64,000 nucleotides of DNA from Hoplostethus atlanticus (taxonomy: Eukaryota; Chordata; Actinopteri; Trachichthyiformes; Trachichthyidae): contig JAXDDX010000003.1 of assembly GCA_034670405.1 (NCBI GenBank), positions 6,884,001 to 6,948,000 of the forward strand, in the 5' to 3' direction. Under the pieces are notes generated by a model. It ran no database searches and was not told the origin of the DNA. It saw only the letters and a program-made list of their open reading frames with translations. Shown piece by piece: positions 14,368 to 26,077 of the stretch. Position numbers and translations under genes: made by a program. Numbering within the stretch: the first letter of the stretch is position 1; each line of letters starts with the position of its first letter.

Positions 14368-14739
14368 TCACTCCCCCTCATCATCCCCTCTATCAACATG
14401 GATGTTGCACAAACCTTGCAGGTTCTATGCCATGTAGCAACACATCTCTGCCCAGAGCTATCCTGCAAGACAGAGTCAGTCACTGTCGCACCACATCCAC
14501 AACCAGACAGAGGGCCAGAATTCAGTCGCGCCCCTGGTAAGCATTGCCCCGCTGAGTTGGGAGATGAAGCCCAGAATGCGCTCTGATGCTAATGTAGGCA
14601 GCAGCCAAATAATACACCATCAGGATCTCTCCAGGGTAATGATGCATGAGCGCGTAAGAGGGGTGAGCATGGCGAGAGGAGAGAGAGAGGCTGAGGGCAG
14701 AGCAAAGACAAAATAGACCCATGGCCTTATGACTGGCTT

Positions 14740-14930
14740 AAACTTGATTGGCTTGACTGGCTTGACTGGCTGTAAATATTGTGTTGTTTTTTTTATTGTA
14801 AATAGTGTGACCTGTTATTTTGCCCTTTGCACATTTCTGTTGAGCATTGCCACTTTACATTTCACTGCACACCTCCTGTGTGTATGTGACAAATAAACTT
14901 CTTGAATCTTGAATCTTATGACCTATCTCT
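14740..14930 (+). mobile_element. LINE 3' end fragment (L2-like tail)
   Basis: The stretch ends with TGTGTATGTGACAAATAAAC, then TTCTTGAATCTTGAATCTT, a typical 3' untranslated end and short-repeat tail of L2-type LINEs of fish. It contains an AATAAA and a poly-T patch. No reverse-transcriptase coding sequence is attached, so it is a severely 5'-truncated copy. It faces the LINE at 15057-17215 tail to tail. Confidence 0.7.
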
Positions 14931-15625
14931 TTAGCATTTCCTCAAGGCATTCGTTGTTATCAATGAAGCTGCAAGAGGTGCACCCCCAACAGTATTTACA
15001 TTTTAAGCATTTAGCTCCTGGTCTTATCCAAAGAAACCTACAAGGACTACAGAAGTAGAATCAGAATCAGTTTTATTGCCAAGTATGTTTTCACATACAA
15101 GGAATTTGACTTGATATTTAGGTGTTTGGTGCATAACAATAAACATAGCAAGAGAAGAATAAAAAACGAGAATAAAAGCAAGTACTGTAAAAGGCAAAGG
15201 TCAAGAATACAATATAAAATAGTTCACACTAAAAATTCACACTAAAATATATGAAAAGATATTATAAGAAATAAGAAAAATAATAATAACAATAAAACAA
15301 AAAGAATATGTGCCATATATATGTGCAAGGGTATGTGCAAATTTGTGCATTAATGTAATACATTGAGACGGATGTGGAGGCTTTACGTTAATAATGTAAC
15401 ATGTAGTGTCCATGGGAGGGGGGCGGGAGAGAGAGTCCATGTTAGTGGGGGACCTGGGCCTTGTTGAATAGGCCAGTTGAAGATAGGAAGAAACTGTTCT
15501 TGTGGCGTGAGGTTTTGGTCTTGATGGACCGCAGCCTCCCGCGGTGAGGGTGTGACTCAAAGAATTTGTCCAGGGTGGTAGGGGTCGGCTACAATCCTAC
15601 CTGCAAGCCTCAGGGTCCGGGAGGC

Positions 15626-16383
15626 CTACAGGTCCTGGAGAGATGGCAGATTGCAGCCAATCACCTTCTCAGCAGAGCGAATGACACGCTGCAGTCTGCC
15701 CTTATCCTTGGCAGTGGCAGCAGCATACCAGATGGTGATGGAGGAGGTGAGGATGGACTCAATGATGGCGGTGTAGAAGTGCACCATCATTGACTTTGGC
15801 AGGTTGAACTTCTTCAGCTGCTGCAGGAAGTAGTCTGTCTGTTGTGCTTTTTTGGTGATGGAGCTGATGTTCAGCTCCCACTTGAGGTCCTGGGTGATGA
15901 TGGTACCCAGGAAGTGGAAGGACTCCACAGTTTCAACTGGGGAGTCACACAGGGTGATGGGAGCGGGTGGGGCTGGGTTCTTCCTGTAATCCACTACTAT
16001 CTCCACTGTCTTGTGTTGTTCTGACCGCACCAGGTCACAATCTCCCACCTGTAGGCAGACTCATCCCCACCAGAGATGAGCCCAATGAGGGTGGTGTCGT
16101 CTGCGAACTTCAGGAGCTTGATGGACTGATGACTGGAGATGCAGCTGTTGGTATACAGGGAGAAGAGTAGAGGGGAGAGAATGCAGCCTTGAGGAGAACC
16201 CGTGCTGATGGTCCGGGAGTCGGAGATGTGTTTCCCCAGCTTCACGTGCTGCTTCCTGTCAGACAGGGAGTCAGGCACACGCAGCTGGGAGAGCTTGTCC
16301 TGCAGCAGAGCCAGGTTGATGGTGTTGAAGGCGGAGCTAAAATCCACAAACAGGATCCTTGCATAGGTTCCCGAGGAGTCCAG
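15626..16383 (-). pseudogene. LINE reverse transcriptase fragment, frameshifted
   Basis: Two consecutive minus-strand frames (about 15997-16383 and 15626-16048) together make the second half of a LINE reverse transcriptase, joined by one frameshift near the WC..NN motif. It keeps the FADD active-site motif but has no intact start, because the upstream coding part lies beyond the inserted Harbinger element at 17095-17215. It cannot make a full protein. Confidence 0.88.
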
Positions 16384-17094
16384 GGGCCCGTTCCAAGAAG
16401 CAGGTTCAGCAAACTCTGAGTCTAACCCTGCACTCTGAGTTGATTAATTCTGAGATAGCAAAGTCTGAGTTTTCGGTTCCAGAACGGCTGATTTGAGTTA
16501 GTTCAATCAATTTTGAGTATGTTCACCTTGAGTTAAACGCATGCGCGACGACAATAAAAAGCAATCATCAATGGAGGCCCGATACTACGATTCAGCATGG
16601 CAACCGGCAAGCAAAGATCGGTGTACTTCACCCCACTGGAGTTAGAACTGTTATTAAATGCTTATGGGGAGTATGAACCAATCTTTAAAAAGAAGAGCAA
16701 CACAGCTGCAGCGGCGGGAGAGGGAATTGGCTTGGGAGAGAATCGCAGCTCTTCCATCCTGGACATAGAACATCTAATCAGGGTCTCAAAATCCTCTCCC
16801 GACATAAGGCTATGCGAATTACTTCCGCTTGAATATCGATCGGGTTACCGAAGAAAGGACACGCCATGTCCGACAGCTGCTTCAGGTTCAGCAGAGGGAG
16901 GAGACAGGGAGAAACTCAGGGTTTGTTCAAGAAAACCTGCCAGCGAGCAGCTTAGGTTCACAGAGTCAGTTACCATGGTAACTGAATCAGAGTTTGAGTT
17001 ACCTCTCTTTCTGGAACGGAAAACCCAGAGTTTCCCTCATCTCAGGGTTAACAAACTCAGAGTTTTCACTAAACCCGCTTTCTGGAACGGACCC
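16384..17094. mobile_element. PIF/Harbinger DNA transposon, internally deleted, with 3-bp target duplication
   Basis: Left end GGGCCCGTTCCAAGAAGCAG and right end, read inverted, GGGTCCGTTCCAGAAAGCGG are terminal inverted repeats, continuing with CTCTGAGT phrases. The element is flanked by CAG on both sides (16381-16383 and 17095-17097), matching the 3-bp CWG duplication expected for PIF/Harbinger. Removing the element and one CAG restores the LINE frame across the junction (H-F-I-L-Q-H-L-D-S-S). Only part of a Myb/SANT-like accessory gene remains and no transposase DDE domain is visible, so it is non-autonomous. Confidence 0.88.
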
Positions 17095-17172
17095 CAGGTG
17101 TTGAAGGATGAAGTGGAGGGCCATGTTTACTGCATCGTCAACAGACCTGTTGGCTCTGTAGGTGAACCGTAG
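16597..17172 (+). pseudogene. Harbinger Myb/SANT-like ORF remnant
   Basis: The frame begins with a real ATG; residues 9-40 (YFTPLELELLLNAYGEYEP, then IFKKKSNTAAAA) match the Myb/SANT-like DNA-binding accessory protein of Harbinger elements. After residue 40 the family similarity moves to another frame (RERELAWERIA), so there is a frameshift, followed by a stop. The open frame runs past the right TIR into LINE sequence, which shows its C-terminal part is chance. It is not a functional host gene. Confidence 0.8.
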
Positions 17173-18074
17173 GGGGTCCAGGCGGGGGTCAGTGATGTTT
17201 CTCAGGCTCAGAATGAGCTTAAATTCCTATTTCGGCAACATTACAAACAGCAACCAAAAGTAGTGAGTGTGAGTTTCAACACCACAGTCCCCAGACTACA
17301 CAAGTAACAAATATCCCTACTTCCCTATAAAGATTGTGTATGATAAAGAAGCACTAGATAAAGAAGTAAGAGATGAGAAGAAAGGGTAGAAAGTGAGTGA
17401 AAGTTCTTCTGTGAGGAAAGGAGCTAAAGATCATAGACATCAACAAAGATTTTAAAAGAACCTAACAACTATAGAAAATGTGAAATAGAAACATAAGAAT
17501 GTTACAGTAAAAGTGTCAAAGTAAATAAAAGAGCTGGAGAAACTATTTGCAAACATGGCAGCAATCAGCAAATTGTAAAAATGCAGGCTGGCACCTTGTC
17601 CTTGGTTGAGGACAAGAAAATGCATTTCAGCAAGCCCCCTGAATCAATCAACAGTTTAGGAAAATTACTTTAAAACAAACAAAATCAGGATTTAAATTTT
17701 GCCTCAAACCACAAGCAGATTATCAGCAAGCAGATCACAGGAAACTGCTGTAGGCAGAAATTGGACAGGCTCAGTAGAGAATGAACTTTACTGAGGGGAG
17801 CACAATTTAGCATACTATAGAACCAAACTATGAATGGTTCACAAGCTGGTTTTGGAAAATATGAGAGGCTTAGTATAGAATTCATCAAGGTGAACCCTGC
17901 CATTCTTGATGAATCTATATATTGAGTCACATATATAGAACGTGTAGCCTATTGGGTATTATGTCAGGTATATTAACAGCATTAATGTGATACTTGATAT
18001 GGATGCCGAGGGAAATTATCTTTCTCTTGCCCTGCTCTACACAGAGGTTTGAGCACAGGTTCGGCTACACAACA

Positions 18075-18380
18075 GCACCCCTGGAGCTGGTATGGATTCA
18101 GTGTCTTGCTCAAGGACACTTTAGCAGGGCAAATGCGGACATGGGGGCTCTTTTCGGGCTTACCTACTGGGCGCACTAAAAAACTACAACTGGTTCAGAT
18201 GCTGCTGCCAGAATCCTGACCAAAACTAGGAAATTCGACCATATAACGCCCATCCTATCCTCACTACACTGGCTACCAATTCAGGCCAGGTGTGACTTCA
18301 AGGTGCTTCTACTTACATATAAATCATTACATGGGATGGCACCGTCCTACTTATCAGATCTGATTAAACCATATAAACCG
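18075..18380 (+). mobile_element. LINE C-terminal coding fragment
   Basis: Translation with one frameshift near 18203 gives LQLVQ then AARILTKTRKFDHITPIL, SSLHWLPIQARCDFKVLLL and TYKSLHGMAPSYLSDLIKPY. This is the conserved C-terminal region of fish non-LTR retrotransposon ORF2. It is preceded by a common fish repeat phrase (GTCTTGCTCAAGGACACTTT). It is a short dead fragment. Confidence 0.8.
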
Positions 18381-20324
18381 CCAATACAAATAAGGGCTTT
18401 ACAAATAAATGTGATTTGATTGGAAGGATGCTGTCCCATAGCTTGACAAGCATTCCACATGCCATTACAAACGTACTCAAATACACAGCCGTTGATACAC
18501 CGGTTTATGCTTATGCTTGTATTTACTTTCAACATCTCTTTGACAAGGTGGGGGGAGAAAGAGGAAGGGGAAGTTGATTAATTTCCCAAAGCCCAAAGGT
18601 GAATCACTTGTACAGAATGTGTAATGGCATTATTGGGCCATTATTGGGATCATAATCAAGGACCTATTAGGGAATAATTTGAGAGCAATACAGAAAACCT
18701 CCAGCTTTGTAGTCTAGTACACAATTTTGGAAACAAAAAATGGCATGTAGCGTGACACTTGCCAGACTGTGGCAGTAACTGGAAGTGAGATCAATCCAAG
18801 ATTGATCCAAGTATGTGAGTGACAAATAGACGGTAGCAGTGGGATGCTTGCAGTAGGGAAGGCCAACCATAACTGAAAGCAGCTAAGGTCACTCAAGTGC
18901 CACACCCATGTCTTTCAACTATTATGTATTTCCAGAGATATTGATTGTCCCTTGACAGCAGAGTGTTATACAGTTCTGATTATTGATTATTGGCACCCTT
19001 GCATTTTATGCAGATAATGTAAAATATACATACAGAAATGTAGATTTAATAAGTACTAGGTATTTTAGGAATGCTCCTTGATAGGTGTACATTTTTCAAT
19101 TGATTGTTACAATTGATTTCCATTTAAAACTGTGAAACCAAAGTTGATTAATTTAGGACAGCTACAGGAATGCTTCTGACTTGGTTTTCAATCAATTTCC
19201 AATGTCGTGATGGGCTTTGCAATACATGAGAGACAATGTAAGAAGAGAATTAAAGAAATTAAGATAACAAGTCACCTACTGCAGAGTACACGCTTCAATT
19301 ACTCCAATGACAAAACATCTCTTTTAAAATTGCCAGCTTGGCATATCCTTTGAAAGTGGGACAACATGAATTTTAGATGACTTCTGTGAAGAACAAAGTC
19401 AACCTTCACAGAGCAGGAGCTGGAAAGTCTTCCCTGAAGCCATCATCCCCATGGTGAACTTTGAAAGTGTGTTTATTTGTGACAGATATGAGGTAATTCC
19501 CACACACTTCTGCCACATGCAACAGTATCTAGTCCACACTGTGTAAACACAGGCACATGGAAATCCAGATGCTAACTTGTTTCAGAAAATGCCAGCTTTT
19601 AACTGTTAAAACCTCTTCTCTTGATGACAACAAATCAAATACAGAGCTCAGCAGTTTTCCACATCAACATCTAGCAGTGTCTACACAAATAACTAGGAAC
19701 AGGAGAAGTAAGCACCAGAGGGGAAATATCTATGTTATAGCCTGCCATTAACCTTTCACCCATTTTCAAGTCATCACAATGTAAAGATGCTGACAACAAT
19801 ACAATATTACATTTGTGCATCTTGTTTCCAGGAAAACAGGCCTCCAAGAACAACTATTCTTCATGTGAAATTTAGTCAAACTTTGAACCATGCTAAATTC
19901 CAAAGAACACTATGAACAAGAATGTGAATATGAGTATTATACTAGTTCACATGTTTCCTTTTCCATCAAACAAAAGTTCATCTAAATTTCTTCTGTTTGG
20001 TAACAGTTTCATATTAGCATCACAATCCTGCTCTTCACAGCAAAAAACTCATAATTAATAGATTAAAAAAAAGTAATAATAATAATAGCATGTTGCTTTG
20101 AATCCCAAATTAAGCAGCAAGCATTTTTCAGATGTACATGTGAGGATGATGTGTGCTAAGGAATTTGCTCAGCACTGTCAGGCAAAGACCCCATTAATCA
20201 AGGCAAGTACAGAGCTCAACAGGGAAGAGGGACAAATCCACAGCTTCTGACAAACATTCTGGTAGCAAAGTAGATGAGGGACAAATGATCAAATGTACTA
20301 CCAATCAGAAATCTGCTATACTGT

Positions 20325-20655
20325 CTTTCTCTATTCATTCATTATCCATATCTGCTCATTCCTATTCAGGGTCATGGCTGGGCTGGAGGGGCTGGAGCGT
20401 ATCCCAGCATGCAGAAGGCATGAAAGCACCCTGGACAGGTTACCACCTAATAAACAAACACACTCACATCTATGGGCAATATAGAGTCTGCAATTCATCT
20501 GACTTGCGTGTCTTTTGAATGTGGGAGGAAACCCACACAGAGAACATGCACACTCCAGGGCCAGGGGCTCAGATTTGAAAGAACCAGGGCCAAGATTCAA
20601 ACACAGGATCTCTTGGCTGTGAGGCAAAACTGCTAACCACTGAGCCACCATGTTG
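20325..20655 (+). repeat. dispersed repeat, copy 1
   Basis: The order of phrases TATTCAGGGTCATGGCTGGG, GTATCCCAGCATGCAG, CACCCTGGACAGGTTACC, GTGGGAGGAAACCCACACAG and ACTGCTAACCACTGAGCCACC is that of a very common fish interspersed repeat. A second copy in the same orientation starts at about 21640. The family name is not certain (LINE/SINE tail type). Confidence 0.75.
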
Positions 20656-21229
20656 GCTGTCTTTCTCCATCCATAAACAATAAGATCATATTGAAACTAT
20701 GGAGGAAAGATCTAAGGTGGTGAGATCTATGCTATAAGTGACTGAAATATAGTAAAGGTAAACATCTTTTAGGAATCCAGTCTCAAACTTAGATTGAGTC
20801 CTTACATATGAAAAGCATACTGTTCTATCTCTGCAGGAGAAAGGTCACTACGTTTAATATCTCCTGCTACTATCTATTAATTTGGCACAGATGTAGCCAG
20901 CAACACCTCAAGAGTACTATGGTATGCCAGCTGGCAAAGATATCTATCACGCTAATGTCATTTCTCACTTTGTCAGAGGGCTAGTGTAAAACATATGGGG
21001 GATATGATTTGTGGGATTGAAGGGCTCTGATTTGTATATGACACTACAAATCTCCATATTTACACATTAAAAAGAAAACCTTCAATATAAACACCAGGTT
21101 GGTGATTAGATTTGTGCAAGAGAGAGACACTGTCGTGCTATTATGCTCTGGTGCACATCAAATACAGGGTGAAATTAAGTGAAACTGATGTGCAAGTTAG
21201 ATAATGTCTGTAAGTAAAATGGTACAGCT

Positions 21230-21480
21230 CAAGCTCCCTCTTGTTATGCCATCTAATTCCTGTGGAATTACATCCACCTAGAAGGCAGGACTGCGCAACC
21301 CGTCTTAACACATTATCTTAATTACAGCTTTCATCACAGGCTGCCAATACATGAAAGATTAATGACACCCCCCCCTCCCCTTAATTGGCTTTGATAAGAG
21401 ATGGTGTCACAACACTGTAGCATCAGGGTATTTAGCTCTTTCAATTACTCTCCCCTACAAACAATAGTTTTAAGGTCATG
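21230..21480. promoter_or_regulatory. candidate conserved non-coding element
   Basis: Unique, repeat-free sequence with several homeodomain-type cores (TCTTAATTACAG, GATTAATGACA, CCTTAATTGGC). No coding potential is seen. The call rests on composition and motif density, not on an alignment. Confidence 0.25.
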
Positions 21481-21639
21481 TGAGGAGATGATGTTACATT
21501 TTTAGGAAACTAACCTGTGCACATTCTGTAGATACATTTCCATAGAGAGACAGTGGTGTGTTACTGTAAAGAGAAGAACAGTGTTTGGAGATTTGCCTAG
21601 CTGATACGTATCTGGACTACTCTGTCAATCATTCAGAGG

Positions 21640-21990
21640 GAATATCCAGTTATTCATTTTCTTTACCCACTTAGTCCTATTGAGGGTCACAGGGGGCCGG
21701 AGCCTATCCCAGCGTACACTGAGCGGAAGGTAAGGAAACACCCTGGGCTGGTTGCCAGTCCATCACAGGGCTAACACAGACAGATAGAGTCATTCACATT
21801 CACACCTCTTGAGTAATTGAGTCTCCAATCCAGCTGACTTGCATATCTTTGGAATGTGGGAGGAAACTGGAGCACCTGAAGGAAACCCGCGCAAACATGA
21901 AAAGAGCACATGGAAAAGACCCACGCTGGGGATCAAACTTTCCTGCTGTGAGGTGATAGGGCTGCCTTCTGAGACGCCATGCCACCCTGA
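21640..21990 (+). repeat. dispersed repeat, copy 2
   Basis: Same phrase order as the copy at 20325-20655: GAGGGTCACAGGGGGCCGGA, CCTATCCCAGCGTACACTGA, CAGTCCATCACAGGGCTAAC, AATGTGGGAGGAAACTGGAG. It is somewhat longer, as it keeps the central CAGTCCATCACAGGG part that copy 1 lost. Confidence 0.75.
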
Positions 21991-22109
21991 GATGGAACAT
22001 AGATCATAATAGTGACTAATCTAGCTTTTTGACACAGACACACCTGTAAACCATAGAGCTCTTTTCCCTTTCTTTACTTCCCTTTCAAAAGCATCTTCTA
22101 ACCAAAAAC

Positions 22110-22420
22110 AGCAAGGATCAGAGATTACTAATGAAAGTCCAATGTGCATCGTTTTGCCTGTCGTAAGGCTAATTGTAATAGAATGCGTAATTCCATTAAG
22201 CTAATGAAAGTAATTGATTTGGCAACTATTAATGGCCTTATAGTTAACGAGGCAATAAGGGTGTAAAAACTCTGAGAATCTGTCAGCCTCTCATTAAAAG
22301 TATCTCGGCGTGCTGTTTTCTGTTGTCTTTGCTGGCAAAAGAAAGCAATTTCAAACAAGCAATAGTTGGCCTGTGTATAGCAACAGAGTGGCAACAGAGA
22401 ATAAACTGTAAAGGTATTGA
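22110..22420. promoter_or_regulatory. candidate conserved non-coding element
   Basis: Dense homeodomain-like cores: GGCTAATTGTAAT, TTAAGCTAATGAAAGTAATT, CTATTAATGGCC and CTCATTAAAAG. There are no microsatellites, no repeat phrases and no reading frame of interest. It is the best enhancer-like stretch in nbea intron 1 by eye; conservation was not tested. Confidence 0.35.
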
Positions 22421-24794
22421 CACAGATGGGAAGGGAATACTGTAGTAGCAAGAGCAATCTTCCCTTATTAGTGGAGGAAGTTTGATCATCTGCCTGGTAA
22501 CAACATGCTTGGCAAGTGGTGCAGGTCTTTGTTCCTCTAAAGAGTGTTGGTCAGAGACGTGAGTCTTATTACGAATAAGCTTGATAACTCTGACCTAACA
22601 TGGCACAAGAAGTTACCTGCTATTGCATTCTTGATATCAACCAGTTTTACCCAGATTTTGTAGATTACACTTTTCACACCTCTCCCCCAGATCTCATTAT
22701 CAAACAGATCACACTTGACATTGCCTGTGGAGCTGTCGGGTGTGGAGTAATCAAGCTTTCTTTTGTCAGAGAACAGTTGTCTGAATGATTCATACCAGTG
22801 ACACAATTAGCAATGTAAAAATACGGACTTCTATTTTCTCATCTTGGGAGAAAGCAGTGAGCCAGCTCTCCAGTCAAATCCTCTGAAAACATCATTCCTA
22901 AAACAACTCAAACGAAAGGGGCATCTAAATCAGAATATAAGGGAAATCCATTTGGTTTACATCTTGATGGTTAGTGGTCAGTAAGTAGATATCCTCATCC
23001 TCTACCAATTTTGACTAGGTGTATTGCTTACATTCATAGTCAGGGCGTATGTGAGGCCATAAAAGCAGCTTCAGAGGCAGCCAGAATGAGAAGCTGGTGG
23101 CTCTGGCCAAAAACAAGTTGGAGACCAAAGCCTCTCATAACTTACGTAGGAATATTTATTTATCAAATTATGGCATTGCTAAGTTAGCAAACTGGGTTGT
23201 CATAAACTGTCCACACCATCCTCTTCATATATAAGAAAGTCTATTGTTTGCTGCTATAGTGCAGTTTCTCAACTGTCGTGTTGAACATTTCAAGCCAGAA
23301 GGGTCAGATGTCCCATGAGCCTGTTGGTGTTCAGACTGTTTTTGAAAACTATGGGTTGATTTGTTGTAATCAATATGTAGGGCTATGGGTAGGCACAGCA
23401 TATGTGTACTTTACATTTAGTGTAGGTGAATGCAAGTCTGATGGGTGCCACATAAAATAAAACATCTATGATGGGTGGTGGCCACTTGCCCAGCCCATTT
23501 TCTCTAATATCTAAGCCAGATTTCTACATAGGCACTCACCCTAGTAAAATAGCACAAGGGATGGTTACATCAGATCCTTTGTACTGGTGATTGTCACATC
23601 TCTGGCATAATCACCAGGAACTGCCACTAAATAATGGAATAAAAATATGAACCCTATTGCGGGGGTTCTCACACTTTTTCATGATAGGTATTTTCATCAG
23701 GACCCTCAAATAGCAGTTTGCCAAGTTGCTCCTAGGAGATGGAGAAAAACATTTATGTCTTCCTACAATTCTGTCTCAGGGAAATAAACTCAAGGATCCT
23801 TGAGGATCTCCAGACCCTCTCGCCATACTTTAAACAGACTGGTGTCCCCACGAGCATAACTCAACTTCAGCATAAACATTTGTGAAATCATGTGATCTTG
23901 TGGAAAGGAAGATTCACTGTATGATAGCCTTCTCTATCCTCTAACTTGGCTTGTACAATTCATGCACATTTTGTGATGCCATTTAGATGAACTGGCAGAT
24001 ATAATGACAAATAATTACTGTGTCATCTGGTCTCAAGATTGCTGCATTATCTGTGCTTTATTTGTATGCACAAAATGAAGGTGGAGGTTTTATTTCTGTT
24101 TGCAAACAAGTCAAGCAGAATTGAAGGGGGCTGATTAATCTATCATTCAAAAGTATTGGCATAGTCCATGACCAAGAGATGATTATCCACTAGAAAGTAT
24201 GCTCTACTCTATATGGTACATAGAAGCTACATAATGTGCAATACAAACAATATCATGTTCAAATCACTTTGAACTGCAAACAGGCAGGGAAGAGCAAATC
24301 TGCAATAAATTGGGTGAATGAGAATTTTTGGTCTAGAAAATGAAATTTGTTGAAAACAAAACAGTATAGGCTATAGTGTGTTATTCCTTGGGCACATTTC
24401 CTGTGGAAAAGGCACAGCAAGTGTCAGGGGCAAAGTGTCAGAGTCAGGCCATTGCAGCACTACTCTCATGTCTGAACATGCCAAGGGCTACAATTTTTCC
24501 TGCTCCACAAAGTGGCTTTCTGTTGTGCCAGAACAGGTCGTAATTAATCTCTAGCGCACTAACAATGAGAAGCCAAACACTGCAAACAGGCTTCTGCTGT
24601 ATTATTCCTGCAGATGGGCAAAACAGATGTATGTGTTGGCACAACAATCTCAGCACATTACTTACTGTATAGTTAGAGTTAGATTGTAGTTAGAGTTCAT
24701 AACTAGGTCAAATAACTTAATATAGGAGAGGAGATCATTGCAGCAGGTATTTTTATAGCTGGAGGCTTTTCATTTTACCCATGGGGGATATGGG

Positions 24795-24860
24795 CTTTGT
24801 CTGCTGAGCCCACGCCATACCTGTGACTACATGGGTTCAAATCCCCGACCACCTTAGACT
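24795..24860 (+). repeat. tRNA-like B-box fragment (possible SINE)
   Basis: GGGTTCAAATCCCCGACCA resembles a tRNA T-arm (B box), preceded by a weakly tRNA-like stretch. The arms do not fold into a proper cloverleaf and there is no clear acceptor stem, so a decayed SINE is more likely than a tRNA gene. Confidence 0.3.
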
Positions 24861-25508
24861 ATTATTATTCATTACTACCCACTCTCTTGTCTCACCTCGC
24901 TATTATTGCAATAATAGTAATACAATAAATTAAGAGAATGGACTTTAAATTCTCCTTAAAAAAAGTAAAAAGAATACATACTCTTCACTATAGTACTAAT
25001 ATAGTTAACCAGTTGGTAAAATATATATGGAGGGAGGCACCATGACCATTATATTCCTGTAAATATCCCCACAGTTACTTTAATCACAAGTGCTGTCAGA
25101 GCTGAAACGGAGGGAAAGTCAGTGAGAGGTGGAAGTCAGTGAGAGGTGGAAGGATGGAGGTTATTACTTCGCAGGGGTGTAAGTGGAGCGCTGGCTGCAT
25201 TAGACCTAACTCTAATTAGGAGCAGGTTTACATCAAGAATCTCGTTTTTTAACCTTCTGCTCACAACCGTCACATTGACTGTCATTTGAAAATAAAAATA
25301 AACCACATATGACAATTAAATGAGTGTGCACCAAGAAGCTATAAGATTTTGCACAGGACCGACTACACACATGCCACATCATCTGCACTGACATCATCTA
25401 CACTTGCATCATCTACACAACTCCTGCAAATAAATCTGCAGAGTTGTTAGACCTCATGTGGTGAAGTTATGACTTTGTTAGGCTTGGAAACTTGAGAATG
25501 GACATCAG

Positions 25509-25527
25509 CCCCACCACCACCACCACC

Positions 25528-25564
<37 letters not shown>
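25509..25564. repeat. compound (CAC)n-(TG)n microsatellite
   Basis: A short CAC trinucleotide run (25509-25527) is followed by a TG run (25531-25564), about 240 bp inside nbea intron 1 from the exon 1 donor. Confidence 0.95.
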
Positions 25565-25565
<1 letters not shown>

Positions 25566-25804
25566 CTTTTTAAATGTTTACTTCAAATACTGCTGTTTAC
25601 TCTCACATCGCAGGTCACCTCTACTCACATACGCATTAAACAGAACAGATAAAATTTAACACGTACATTGCCTTGATTATAACATTGCTTTGCCACCCAA
25701 TGACATGATGATAAATTGTGATTACTAACATGCCTTCCGGGTTCATGAGCAGGATCAGGGCATTTAATGTCTAGTCATGAGAGTGATAGGAAACATTTGC
25801 TTAC

Positions 25805-26077
25805 CAAATTCAACACCGTTTCAACAATATCCCGGTTGCTAACCTCCCCGACCTGGATCAGTCCGATGAGAACAGCAAATTTCATCTTGATATTCCGGAT
25901 CGGAACCGATGGATTGATAATCCCGGCCGGGAGGACCATTGAACGTGAGCCGGACACCATCATCATCTCACTGGCCGTTACGGAGCCCGCAGCCCCTTGC
26001 TGCCCGTGACCTGGGGGAGGTTGTCGGTCCGAGAGCGACACCGAGCTCGGCATTGACACCGGTTTCTCGCTTGTCAT
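25805..26077 (-). CDS. nbea: neurobeachin, coding exon 1 (N-terminal 91 codons)
   Basis: Neurobeachin is a very large BEACH-domain, AKAP-type scaffold that acts in membrane trafficking at the neuronal trans-Golgi and synapse; later exons encode the concanavalin-like, DUF4704, PH, BEACH and WD40 parts and are outside the window. The exon starts with M-T-S-E-K-P, close to the mammalian M-A-S-E-K-P, and has a variable Gly/Ser/Gln-rich stretch. It ends with the nearly invariant block LPAGIINPSVPIRNIKMKFA, VLIGLIQVGE, VSNRDIVETVLNL (residues 49-91). The donor TTG/GTAAGC at 25804 leaves phase 0, as expected before the V-G-G-E-F segment. I chose the ATG at 26077 (G at -3); the upstream in-frame GTG is not a start. 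The fish N-terminus lacks the long glycine run of mammals. Teleosts often have two copies (nbeaa, nbeab); I cannot tell which this is. Confidence 0.93.

Larger units (their letters stand above)
15057..17215 (-). mobile_element. L2/CR1-like non-LTR retrotransposon, 5'-truncated, split by a Harbinger
   Basis: Reading leftwards from 17215, translation gives LDPLRFTYRANRSVDDAV, an interruption (16384-17094), then ILFVDFSSAFNTIN, STGSPQGCILSPLLFSLYT and KFADDTTLIGL. These are the palm motifs of a LINE reverse transcriptase; the catalytic FADD is encoded at 16096-16107. Near 16040 the frame shifts, and the C-terminal half continues (DYRKNPAPPAP, then FHFLGTIITQDLKWE, then RVIRSAEKVIGC). The 3' end carries CAATAAAACTGATTCTGATT, a typical tail. 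The copy lacks the endonuclease part and is frameshifted, so it is dead. Confidence 0.9.
1..25804 (-). other. nbea: nbea intron 1 (partial, 5' part)
   Basis: The donor of nbea exon 1 (GTAAGC reading leftwards from 25804) opens an intron that runs off the left edge of the window. I looked for the next expected coding segment, which should begin with V-G-G-E-F-D-L-E-M in phase 0, and did not recognise it on the minus strand, so the intron seems to be at least 25.8 kb. Short reading frames here show no recognisable protein apart from retrotransposon remnants. Stretches not listed separately (for example 1-2400, 3.2-6.8, 7.1-10.0, 18.4-20.3 and 22.5-24.8 kb) hold ordinary AT-rich intronic sequence in which I see no gene. 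Confidence 0.8.

Noticed and set aside
16597-17172. 191-codon plus-strand open frame as a host gene
   Set aside because: Its first 40 residues are Harbinger Myb/SANT-like, then it is frameshifted and runs through the right TIR into LINE DNA. It is a transposon remnant.
24795-24860. tRNA gene
   Set aside because: Only the T-arm-like B box is convincing; no acceptor stem or anticodon arm can be paired.
1-25804. nbea exon 2
   Set aside because: I searched by eye for the minus-strand code of V-G-G-E-F-D-L-E-M-N-F and did not find it, so the intron is taken to extend past the window.
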